Positions 7,900 to 15,815 of a stretch of DNA of 64,000 nucleotides are shown in pieces. The DNA is from Streptomyces violaceoruber. Lineage in GTDB: Bacteria > Actinomycetota > Actinomycetes > Streptomycetales > Streptomycetaceae. The translations under genes were made by a program, and so were the position numbers. The notes beneath the pieces were generated by a model. The model made no database searches. It saw only the letters and a program-made list of their open reading frames with translations, and was not told where the DNA came from. Location: contig NZ_CP137734.1 in the NCBI RefSeq assembly GCF_033406955.1, forward strand, positions 1,302,001-1,366,000, in the 5' to 3' direction. Position 1 is the stretch's first letter. Every line of letters starts with the position of its first letter.

Positions 7900-9863
7900 C
7901 GGGTCAGCTCCAGGACCGGGACGCCGGGCGGGGTCAGCCCGAAGACCTGGGCGTAGAGGGACAGCTCCGCCTCCAGCGCGCGCACCATGGTCTCCGCGCG
8001 GCGGAATCCGTGTCCCTCGCCCTCGAAGGCGAGGTAGGCGTGCGGCACGCCGCGGCCCGCCATCCGGTCGAGGAACCGCTCGCACTGCACGGGCGGGCAG
8101 ATCACGTCGTCCAGTCCCTGGAGCAGCAGGAACGGGGCGGTGACGCGCTCGGCGTGCTCGGCGGGCGACCGGTCGGTGTAGCGGTCCGGGACCTCGGCAT
8201 ACGGGCCGATCAGACTCTCCAGGTACTGCGACTCGAAGTCGTGGGTCTCGCCGGTCCCCCAGCCGGTCAGGTCGAGGATCGGGTAGCTGATCGTGCCGCA
8301 GGCGTAGACGTCGGTGGTGGCCAGCGAGGCGGCGGACGTCCAGCCGCCCGCGCTGCCGCCGCGCACGGCGAGCCGCGCCCGGTCGGCGGTGCCCTCGTCG
8401 GCGAGGGCGAGGGCGACGGCGGCGCAGTCCTCGACGTCGACCACGCCCCACTGCTCGCGCAGCCGGTTGCGGTACTCCCTGCCGTGGCCGCTGGAGCCCC
8501 CGTAGTTGACCTCGGCGACACCGATGCCGCGGGAGGTGAAGTAGGCGATCTCCAGGTCGAGGACGAGCGGGGAACGGCTGGTGGGTCCGCCGTGCGCCCA
8601 GATGACGTACGGCGGCAGTTCGCCGTCCGGGGCCCGGCAGCCGGGGTGGTGCGGCGGGTAGACGTGGGCGTGGATCTCGCGTCCGCCCGGTCCCGTGAAG
8701 GTACGGATCCGCGGCCGCGGGTAGAACTCCGGGTCCGTGGCGTCCTCGTGCGGGGCGCCGATCACCCGGGCGCGGCCGGTGCGGGCGTCCAGCTCGACGA
8801 CCTCGTAACCGCTGCGGGGGCTCGCGCCGACGGCGGCGACGCGCTCACCGTGCGCGGCGAGGGCGGGCGCGAACTCCGTCCAGGGGCCCGCCGCGTCGAC
8901 GACCTCGCCGGTCTCGGGGTCGAGTATGCCGAGGACGGCGGCGCCCCGGCCGTGCAGAACCGCGATCAGGCCGCTGTCCAGGGGCGCGAACCAGCGCTGC
9001 CCGAGCTTCCACAGCGGCCCGCCGAACTCCTCCTCGCGGGGGCACAGCGGCCGCCCGTCACGGTAGAGGTTCCACCAGCCGGTGCGGTCGGAGGCGTACA
9101 GCAGCGTGCCGTCCGGGGCCCAGTCCGCCTGGGCGATCGACTCCTCGGGCCCGCCGGCGACGGTCCGGGCCGCCTGGAAGGTGCCCTCGGGACCGACCTC
9201 GGCGACGATCAGCTCGGTGCCGTCCCAGGGCATGCGGGGGTGGTCCCAGGCGAGCCAGGCGGCACGGCGCCCGTCGGGCGAGAGGCGGGGTCCGGTGACG
9301 AAGCGGTGCCGCTCCGGGGCCAGTTCACGGACCGCGCCCCGGTCGTCGGCCGCGGAGCCGTCCAACGGCACCGCCACCGGCACGCGGCGCACGTCGGTGG
9401 GCCCCTCGCCGGTGAACTCCTCCAGGACGCACCACACCTCGCCGCGCTCGGGGCGCGGGTCCGGCTCGATCCAGCGCAGCCCGCCGCCCACCGCGGACAG
9501 CGGCGTCAGCGGACGCGGCTCGCCGCCGCCCGGGGTGAAGGCGTACAGCCGCTGGTCGGCGAAGTTCACGAAGACCACCAGCGGGCCGGAGTCGGTCGTG
9601 GCCGCGCCCCAGGGCCGGCCGCCGTACTCGATGACGCGGCTGCGCACGTTCCACGGCGCGGGCAGCACCGGCTCCTCGGTGCCGTCGGCGTGCCGCCGCA
9701 CCAGGGTGCGCCGTCCGCCCTCGGTGGGCCGGGGCGCCGTCCACCACACCTCGTCACCGACGAAGCCGACGTCGTCGGGCCGTCCGTCGTGCGCGGCGGC
9801 GAGGGCCGCGTCGACGGGCGAGGGCCACGATCCGTATGACAGAGTCCGCACTGACTCCCCCAC
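7896..9863 (-). CDS. S9-family serine peptidase (prolyl oligopeptidase / acylaminoacyl-peptidase type)
   Basis: 655 residues. The N-terminal ~370 residues look like a beta-propeller (repeated WxxDG/SPDG segments such as RLSPDGRRAAW and WAPDGTLLYASD). The C-terminal part is an alpha/beta hydrolase with nucleophile Ser504 in GGSAGGW, acid Asp585/586 in LQGLDDVICP and His618 in GEGHGF. The propeller normally restricts access to short peptides. No secretion signal is evident. GTG at 9863 follows GGAGGAGAA; another in-frame GTG lies four codons downstream. It is flanked by the M20 and S66 peptidases in one block. Confidence 0.88.
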   Translation of the reverse strand: MGESVRTLSYGSWPSPVDAALAAAHDGRPDDVGFVGDEVWWTAPRPTEGGRRTLVRRHADGTEEPVLPAPWNVRSRVIEYGGRPWGAATTDSGPLVVFVNFADQRLYAFTPGGGEPRPLTPLSAVGGGLRWIEPDPRPERGEVWCVLEEFTGEGPTDVRRVPVAVPLDGSAADDRGAVRELAPERHRFVTGPRLSPDGRRAAWLAWDHPRMPWDGTELIVAEVGPEGTFQAARTVAGGPEESIAQADWAPDGTLLYASDRTGWWNLYRDGRPLCPREEEFGGPLWKLGQRWFAPLDSGLIAVLHGRGAAVLGILDPETGEVVDAAGPWTEFAPALAAHGERVAAVGASPRSGYEVVELDARTGRARVIGAPHEDATDPEFYPRPRIRTFTGPGGREIHAHVYPPHHPGCRAPDGELPPYVIWAHGGPTSRSPLVLDLEIAYFTSRGIGVAEVNYGGSSGHGREYRNRLREQWGVVDVEDCAAVALALADEGTADRARLAVRGGSAGGWTSAASLATTDVYACGTISYPILDLTGWGTGETHDFESQYLESLIGPYAEVPDRYTDRSPAEHAERVTAPFLLLQGLDDVICPPVQCERFLDRMAGRGVPHAYLAFEGEGHGFRRAETMVRALEAELSLYAQVFGLTPPGVPVLELTR

Positions 9864-9905
9864 TTCTCCTCCAGCTGCTTGCTCGTCCGGGCGGTGCCGG
9901 GGTCT

Positions 9906-11237
9906 TTACGCCGTGCGCAGGAAACGGTCGAGGACATGGACGCCGAAGTGCAGCGCCTCGACCGGGACCCGTTCGTCCACACCGTGGAACAGCGCCTGGT
10001 AGTCGAAGCCCTCGGGCAGCTTCAGCGGCGCGAATCCGTATCCGGTGATGCCGAGCCGGGAGAACTGCTTGGCGTCGGTGCCCCCGGACATGCAGTACGG
10101 CACGACGTGCCCCTCGGGCGCGAACTCCTCCACGGCCGCACGCATCCGGGCGTACGTCGGCGAGTCCACCGGCGCCTGGAGGGCCACCTCGCGGTGGACG
10201 AACTCCCAGTCGACGTCCGGCCCGGTGAGACGGTCGAGGGTGCTGCGGAACTCGTCCTCGGCGCCGTACAGGAACCGCCCGTCGACGTGGGCGACGGCCT
10301 CTCCCGGGATGACGTTGACCTTGTACCCGGCGTCCAGCATGGTCGGGTTGGTGCTGTTGCGCACCGTGGACTCGACCAGCTTCCCGGCCTGGCCGAGCTT
10401 GTCCAGCAGGGCGTCGACGTCGCTCAGGTCGGTCTCGATGCCGTAGACGGCGGCGATCTCGGTCAGGGCCGCGCGCACGGTCGGGGTCAGGCGCAGCGGC
10501 CACGCGTGGTCGCCGATGCGGGTGAGCGCGGCGGCGAGCCGGGTGATCGCGTTCTCCCGGTTCACCTTCGAGCCGTGTCCGGCGCGCCCGCGCGCGGTGA
10601 GCTTGAGCCAGCCGGTACCCCGCTCACCGGCGGCGATGGGGTAGAACTGCCGCCCGGCCCCGTCGTGGAAGGTGAACGCCCCGGACTCGCTGACGCCCTC
10701 GGTGCAGCCCTCGAAGAGCGCGGCGTGCCGGTCGGCGAGGAAGCCGGAGCCGTCCTCGGCGCTGGCCTCCTCGTCCGCGGTGAAGGCGATCACCACGTCG
10801 CGCCGGGGCCGCACGCCGCGCCGGGCCCAGTCGCGGACGACGGCGAGGATCATCGCGTCCATGTTCTTCATGTCGACCGCGCCGCGTCCCCAGACGACGC
10901 CGTCGCGGATCTCCCCGGAGAAGGGGTGCACGCTCCAGTCGGCGGCCTCGGCGGGCACCACGTCCAGGTGACCGTGGACCAGCAGCGCGTCGGCCGACGG
11001 GTCGGTGCCCTCGATGCGGGCCACGACGTTGGTGCGGCCCGCGGTCCGCTCCAGGAGTGTGGGCTCGATCCCGGCCTCGGCGAGCCGTGCGGCGGCGTAC
11101 TCGGCGGCCGGCCGCTCCTGGCAGTCGCCGCCGCCGCGGTTGGTGGTGTCGATCCGGATCAGCTCGGAGGTGAACCGGACGACCTCGTCCAGCGCCTGCT
11201 CGCCGGTGTCCGGTCCGGTCCCCGTGTGCTCAGCCAT
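9906..11237 (-). CDS. M20-family metallopeptidase (dipeptidase/deacylase)
   Basis: 443 residues, M20/M25/M40 fold. Dinuclear-metal motifs include LLVHGHLDVVPA near residue 90, GRGAVDMKNMDA near residue 125 and AFTADEEASAEDG near residue 155. A long dimerisation insert follows. Family members cleave dipeptides or deacylate amino acids in the cytoplasm. The ATG at 11237 lies inside the 3' end of the M55 gene (8-base overlap), so the two are translationally coupled. Being downstream of a D-aminopeptidase, it plausibly finishes digestion of the released peptides. Confidence 0.9.
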   Translation of the reverse strand: MAEHTGTGPDTGEQALDEVVRFTSELIRIDTTNRGGGDCQERPAAEYAAARLAEAGIEPTLLERTAGRTNVVARIEGTDPSADALLVHGHLDVVPAEAADWSVHPFSGEIRDGVVWGRGAVDMKNMDAMILAVVRDWARRGVRPRRDVVIAFTADEEASAEDGSGFLADRHAALFEGCTEGVSESGAFTFHDGAGRQFYPIAAGERGTGWLKLTARGRAGHGSKVNRENAITRLAAALTRIGDHAWPLRLTPTVRAALTEIAAVYGIETDLSDVDALLDKLGQAGKLVESTVRNSTNPTMLDAGYKVNVIPGEAVAHVDGRFLYGAEDEFRSTLDRLTGPDVDWEFVHREVALQAPVDSPTYARMRAAVEEFAPEGHVVPYCMSGGTDAKQFSRLGITGYGFAPLKLPEGFDYQALFHGVDERVPVEALHFGVHVLDRFLRTA

Positions 11238-12063
11238 ACTGCTCCTCCACCGCCGCCGAGACGATCGTCGTGACCGCCCTGAACGTCCGGATCGCCTCGA
11301 ACATCGTCTCGTGGGTGTACGCCACCTTCCGCTCCCCGACCTGCGCCACCCCGGGCACCACGGTCGCGGCCGCCGCCAGGTGCTCGGCGTCGAACTCCAG
11401 GGCGAGGGTGAACGGCCCGCCGCCCACCGGCTCGTGCCGCACCGCGAGCGCGGCTGCCTCCTTGGCCGCGGCCCGGATGTCGGCGGCGGTCCTGGCGGGC
11501 GTACGGCACACGGCCGCGTACCGCGACACATGGTCCTTGACCGCGACCTTGCGCGCCTCGGGCGCGTACCCGAGCGCGTCCTCGCAGGCCACGTCGTCGC
11601 CGGTGACCAGCACCACGGGCACTCCGTACTCGGCGACCACGTGGGCGTTGAGCAGGCCCTCGCTGGCCCGCACGTCGTTCAGCCAGACGCCGGTGAGCTG
11701 GTTGGCGAGGTAGGTGTGGGCGAGGACGCCCTCCATGCCGGCGCCCGCGTGGTACCCGATGAACGCGATGCCGTCCACGTCTCCGTGCTGGACGCCCTCC
11801 ACCATGGACAGCGCCTTGTGCCGTCCGGTGAGCATCTCCGTGCGCTCGTCGAGCCGCTCCAGGAGGAGGTTGCGCATGCTCCAGTGCGCCTCGTTGACCA
11901 GCACCTCGTCGGCGCCGCCGTCGAAGAAGCCGAGCACGGCCGCGTTCACGTCCGAGGTGAACATCGACCGGCACCGCTCCCACTGCGGCGTCCCCGGCAG
12001 CACGTCGGCCGGCCAGGTGACGCCGGTGGCGCCCTCCATGTCGGCACTGATGAGGATCTTCAT
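11230..12063 (-). CDS. M55-family D-aminopeptidase (DppA-like)
   Basis: 277 residues, the length of Bacillus subtilis DppA, a zinc D-aminopeptidase acting on D-Ala-D-Ala and related peptides. The opening MKILISADMEG supplies Asp8 and Glu10, matching DppA zinc ligands. VNEAHWSM, GYHAGAG and LVTGDDVACED follow the DppA pattern. No signal peptide. No Shine-Dalgarno is present; TACGGT ends 7 bases before the ATG, which fits a leaderless message. First gene of a peptidase block that continues to about 6349; a DasR-like 16-mer lies about 56-71 bp upstream. Confidence 0.9.
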   Translation of the reverse strand: MKILISADMEGATGVTWPADVLPGTPQWERCRSMFTSDVNAAVLGFFDGGADEVLVNEAHWSMRNLLLERLDERTEMLTGRHKALSMVEGVQHGDVDGIAFIGYHAGAGMEGVLAHTYLANQLTGVWLNDVRASEGLLNAHVVAEYGVPVVLVTGDDVACEDALGYAPEARKVAVKDHVSRYAAVCRTPARTAADIRAAAKEAAALAVRHEPVGGGPFTLALEFDAEHLAAAATVVPGVAQVGERKVAYTHETMFEAIRTFRAVTTIVSAAVEEQYG

Positions 12064-12070
12064 GGCCCGA

Positions 12071-12076
12071 ACCGTA
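12071..12076 (-). promoter_or_regulatory. -10 hexamer of the M55 operon, leaderless
   Basis: TACGGT on the minus strand, with 7 bases to the ATG at 12063. Confidence 0.55.
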
Positions 12077-12118
12077 CGCGCTGCCCGGCCACCTCTGCCA
12101 GGGCTGTGGATAACCATC

Positions 12119-12134
12119 GGTGGTCTGGACCACT
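12119..12134 (-). promoter_or_regulatory. dre-like (DasR/GntR-type) operator
   Basis: The minus strand reads AGTGGTCCAGACCACC, which contains the perfect inverted repeat GTGGTC-CA-GACCAC. As I remember it, the streptomycete DasR element is A(C/G)TGGTCTAGACCA(C/G)T; this site agrees at 14 of 16 positions. It lies about 56-71 bp upstream of the leaderless M55 start. Other GntR/HutC-type regulators have similar sites, so DasR itself is inferred. Confidence 0.55.
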
Positions 12135-12232
12135 GAAGGGCCCCGTACGGCCTACGATCAGCGCTTTCTCGGAAGTCCCCGCTCCCCGCGCCGCCCCCGG
12201 TCCCCAGCCGGATCTCTCGCAGCAGCCGCGCG

Positions 12233-12955
12233 CTACGCGGTGCCCGCCACCACCCACGTCGACGGCAGTTCGATGCGGGTGCCGTCCGCCGTGTACTCCG
12301 TGGTGACCAGCGGGAGTTCACCGCTCGCCAGGACGGTGAGGCCCGCCGCGCGGAGGTACTCGGGCACCGCCTCGTCGGGGACGGCGCCGGGGGTCAGCCC
12401 GTGGCGCAGGACGGGGGCGAGTTTGGCGGGCGGCCCGGCGGGCCCCCGGGCCAGGCCCATCAGGACGGTCTTGGCCGCCTGGGAGGGCTCGACCAGGAAG
12501 GCGCGGCCGCGTTCGCCGAGGAGCGCGGCGAGGGCGTCGGCCAGGGGCTGCCGGTCGTCGGGCTCGCACTGGTGCAGGACGCCCCGGACGTAGACGTTGG
12601 CGTCGCCCAGCTCCGCGTGCAGCGCCTGGGCCTCGGCCTTGTCGGCCGCGTCCAGTTGCCGGTACGCGGCCAGTCCGCCCGGGTCGGCGTGGCGGGCGTG
12701 GGCGAGGGCGGCGGCGGAGAGGTCGGCGCCGACCACGTGCGGGAAGCGTTCGGCGAAGTAGCGGGTCTGGGTGCCGTTGCCGCAGCCCAGGTCGATCAGC
12801 GGCAGGGCGGCGTCGGTCAGGTGCGGTTCGAAGTGGGCGAGGTGGCGACCGGCGGTCAGCGTCGGCTCCGCGTCCCAGAACACCGCCCCCCGGTCCCCGG
12901 AGGCCTCGTTCCAGAAGCCCTCCCAGGCGTCCCGGTACCGACTCGTCACGCTCAT
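12233..12955 (-). CDS. class I SAM-dependent methyltransferase
   Basis: 240 residues. SAM-binding motif I is LIDLGCGNGTQTRYF near residue 50, followed by VVGADLSAAALAHAR. A central VYVRGVLHQCEPDD segment sits where motif IV is expected. The substrate is unknown. ATG at 12955 has TGGGGAG about 7 bases upstream; longer in-frame extensions lack family similarity. The gene stands alone: 169 bp to the M55 gene and 208 bp to the phosphatase gene. Confidence 0.8.
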   Translation of the reverse strand: MSVTSRYRDAWEGFWNEASGDRGAVFWDAEPTLTAGRHLAHFEPHLTDAALPLIDLGCGNGTQTRYFAERFPHVVGADLSAAALAHARHADPGGLAAYRQLDAADKAEAQALHAELGDANVYVRGVLHQCEPDDRQPLADALAALLGERGRAFLVEPSQAAKTVLMGLARGPAGPPAKLAPVLRHGLTPGAVPDEAVPEYLRAAGLTVLASGELPLVTTEYTADGTRIELPSTWVVAGTA

Positions 12956-13163
12956 GCCCGTCTCCCCAGGTGCGACGACGTACGCCCCGCCGACGACGGG
13001 TCCGTACGGTGTATCGCGCCGGGCGCACGGCCACAAGCGCCGGGCGCATTCCTTCACCGGTAGTTCGCGCCGGGCGGATTCGGGCCCCGGACCGAGCGGA
13101 GCCGACGCGGGCAGCGCGAACCGCCCACCCGGCGCGCTCGGTGGCCCCGCCCCGGCACCGTCG

Positions 13164-15668
13164 CTAGCGGTGCCGGGCGGGCAGTGTCAGTTCGAACCAC
13201 ACCGTCTTGCCCGCGCCGGTACGACTGGCGCCCCATTCGCGGGCGAGGGTGCTGACGACGCGCAGACCGCGCCCGGTCTCGTCGCCGGGGCCCGCGCTCT
13301 TGAGCGCGGGCAGTTCGTGGTCGTCGTCGTCCACCTCGCACAGCAGCGTGTCGGCGCGCACCAGGCGCAGCGCGACGGGGCGGGCGTGGGAGTGCCGTAC
13401 GGCGTTGGTGACGAGTTCGCTGACCATCAGCTCGGCGGGGGCCACCAGTTTCGGCAGCCCCCAGTCGTGGAGCTGCTCGCGGACCGCCGCGCGGGCGCGG
13501 CCCACCTCCGCCGGGTCGCGGGCGAGGCGCCACTCGGCGACGGCGTCGGGCTCGATGCCGGTCAACCGGGCCATCAGCAGGGCGACGTCGTCCTTGCGGC
13601 CGCCGCCGGCACCCAGGGCCCGGATGATGGTGTCGCAGGCGTCGTCCATGGACGCGGCCGGGTGGGCGGCGGACTCGCAGAGGGTGGCGAGGCCGACACC
13701 GATGTCCTCGCCGCGCACCTCCACCAGGCCGTCGGTGCACATCACCAGCCGGTCACCGGGCGCCACCGGGACCCGCACCGACTCGAAGGGCACCCCTCCG
13801 ACGCCGATCGGCGCACCCGTCGGCAGGTCGATCAGCTCGCTGGCGCCGTCCTCGGCGCGGACCAGGACGGGCGGGATGTGGCCGGCGTTGGCGAGGTGCA
13901 GTTCCCCGGCGATGGGGTCGTACACGGCGTACAGGCAGGTCGCGAGGTGGGTGTCGCCGAGCCGCTGGGCGAGGTCGTCGAGGTTGCGCAGGAGCTGGGC
14001 CGGGGGCAGGTCGAGGCCGGCCATGGTCTGGACGGCGGTGCGCAACTGGCCCATCATCGCGGCCGAGTTGAGGCCGTGCCCCATGACGTCGCCGACGACG
14101 AGGGCGGTGCGGGCGCCGGGCAGCTTCACCGCGTCGAACCAGTCGCCGCCGACCCGGCCGAGCAGCGTGCCCGGCAGGTAGCGGGTGGCGATGTCGCAGC
14201 CGGCCAGGCGCGCGGGGATGTGCGGGAGCATGCTGTCCTGGAGCGTCTCGGCGACGTTCTCCTGGTGGGTGTACATGCGCGCGTTGTCGAGTACGAGGCC
14301 CGCGCGGGCGGCGAGTTCGGCGCCGGTGACGCGGTCCATGTCGTTGAAGACGGGCCGCTCCGGGTGCCGGAGCAGGATCATGAAGCCGAGGACGACGGTG
14401 CGTGCCTTCAGCGGCACCAGCAGCATCGAGCGGCCCGTGATGAGCGGCCGGATGTCCCGCTTCTCGAACTGGGAGGCGATGGCGTGGCCCATCTCCTCGG
14501 TGATGCGGGGCACCAGGACGGGCTCGCCGGTGGTCATGCACTGGAAGAAGGGGGTGTGCGCCGGGAAGGGCATGGCCTCGCCGACCGGTACGACGTCGTC
14601 CCAGCGGCCGGGTTCGTCGGTGTGTTCCAGGGCGACCCGGTGCCACATCGTCGTCGTGTCGGGCACGCCGTCGGGGAAGCCCTCCCCGGCGACGACCTGT
14701 TCCCGCAGATAGGTGCCGGCGACGTCGGTGAAGCGCGGGACGACCGCCCGGCTCACCTCGACGATGGTCCGGGAGAGGTCCAGCGAGGTGCCGATCGCGC
14801 CGCTGACCTCGTTGAGGAACTCCAGGCGTTCGCGGACCGCGGCGTACTCCAGGTCCTCGGCCTCGTCCCGCAGCTCGTCCGGCACCGGTTCGCCGGCCGC
14901 CAGTGCCCGCGCGGCCCGTTCGCGGCGTGCCCGGCGCTCGGCCCGCCGGGGCACGCCCCAGTCGGGGGTGACGGGCACCCGGTCGTGCCGGCTGAACTCC
15001 AGGACGGGGTAGCCCAGTTCGAGGACCTGCGCGACGATGCGGGCACTCTCCCCGACGCTCATGCTGGGCAGGATCTCGGGGAGCCGGCGGGCGAGTTCGT
15101 CGGCGCCGGGGAAGTCGGTGTGCAGGGCGAACGCGGGGGCGATCCGCTCGACGACGGCCGGCCCGGCGCTGTCGTCGGTCCCGTCGGCGTAGTCCCGCCG
15201 CAGTCCGTCCGCGTCGGCGGCCAGCACGAGCAGCCGCTCCGGACCGGGGCCCACCAGGGGGTAGGCCCACCACAGCACGTCGACGCGGTCGTCGGCCCGC
15301 ACGGTCAGCCGGGCACGGCCCGCGGCGGGATAGGACAGCCGCCCGTCGAGGGAGGACTCCAGACCGGGCCCCGGGCCGTCGTGGGCCGTGTACGAACGGT
15401 AGGAGTCGTTGTGCCCGGCGCCGTCCGGTTCCGCGTCCTCGGGGAGCACGCCCGAGACGGGCAGCAGATCGGGGGCGGGCCGTCCGATCGCCTCTTCCTT
15501 GGACAGGGCGAACAGCCGCCGCGCGCCACGGCTCCAGTGGGAGACCAGTCCGTCGCGGTCCACCACGACGACGGCCAGCGGGACACGGCCCGTCACGGGG
15601 TCGGCCGGCACGGTGTCGGGTCCGGCACGGTGGCCGGGAGGTGCGTCCCGCTCGGTGCCATGGTCCAT
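13164..15668 (-). CDS. PAS/GAF/PP2C (SpoIIE-type) phosphatase with C-terminal HATPase domain
   Basis: 834 residues. Order: a PAS-like sensor (VAVVVVDRDGLVSHWSRGARRLF, residues ~30-110), a second sensory region, a GAF-like domain (~residues 285-460), then a PP2C phosphatase with GRVGGDWFDA and VVGDVMGHG carrying the metal-binding aspartates. The end is an anti-sigma-factor-type ATPase with the N-box ELVTNAVRHS (~residues 700-830). Such proteins dephosphorylate anti-anti-sigma factors and carry an RsbW-like module, in partner-switching circuits for stress or development. ATG at 15668 is chosen over upstream in-frame starts because AGAGGG precedes it and PAS similarity begins soon after. Confidence 0.88.
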   Translation of the reverse strand: MDHGTERDAPPGHRAGPDTVPADPVTGRVPLAVVVVDRDGLVSHWSRGARRLFALSKEEAIGRPAPDLLPVSGVLPEDAEPDGAGHNDSYRSYTAHDGPGPGLESSLDGRLSYPAAGRARLTVRADDRVDVLWWAYPLVGPGPERLLVLAADADGLRRDYADGTDDSAGPAVVERIAPAFALHTDFPGADELARRLPEILPSMSVGESARIVAQVLELGYPVLEFSRHDRVPVTPDWGVPRRAERRARRERAARALAAGEPVPDELRDEAEDLEYAAVRERLEFLNEVSGAIGTSLDLSRTIVEVSRAVVPRFTDVAGTYLREQVVAGEGFPDGVPDTTTMWHRVALEHTDEPGRWDDVVPVGEAMPFPAHTPFFQCMTTGEPVLVPRITEEMGHAIASQFEKRDIRPLITGRSMLLVPLKARTVVLGFMILLRHPERPVFNDMDRVTGAELAARAGLVLDNARMYTHQENVAETLQDSMLPHIPARLAGCDIATRYLPGTLLGRVGGDWFDAVKLPGARTALVVGDVMGHGLNSAAMMGQLRTAVQTMAGLDLPPAQLLRNLDDLAQRLGDTHLATCLYAVYDPIAGELHLANAGHIPPVLVRAEDGASELIDLPTGAPIGVGGVPFESVRVPVAPGDRLVMCTDGLVEVRGEDIGVGLATLCESAAHPAASMDDACDTIIRALGAGGGRKDDVALLMARLTGIEPDAVAEWRLARDPAEVGRARAAVREQLHDWGLPKLVAPAELMVSELVTNAVRHSHARPVALRLVRADTLLCEVDDDDHELPALKSAGPGDETGRGLRVVSTLAREWGASRTGAGKTVWFELTLPARHR

Positions 15669-15779
15669 GGCGTCAGGCCCTCTCTGCCCACGGCTCCGCA
15701 AGATCTGTGTCGCCGTCACCACCGTACGGGGGTGGCCGGTGACCATGTGCGGCAACGGGGGAATTGGTGGCACGCGAAC

Positions 15780-15807
15780 ACACCGGCGCGCGCCCGCGCG
15801 CCGGTGT
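15780..15807 (-). terminator. hairpin terminator after the MFS gene
   Basis: A perfect 11-bp GC-rich stem (15780-15790 with 15797-15807) and a 6-base loop lie 8 bases beyond the MFS stop codon. Confidence 0.7.
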
Positions 15808-15815
15808 CGCCGCTC

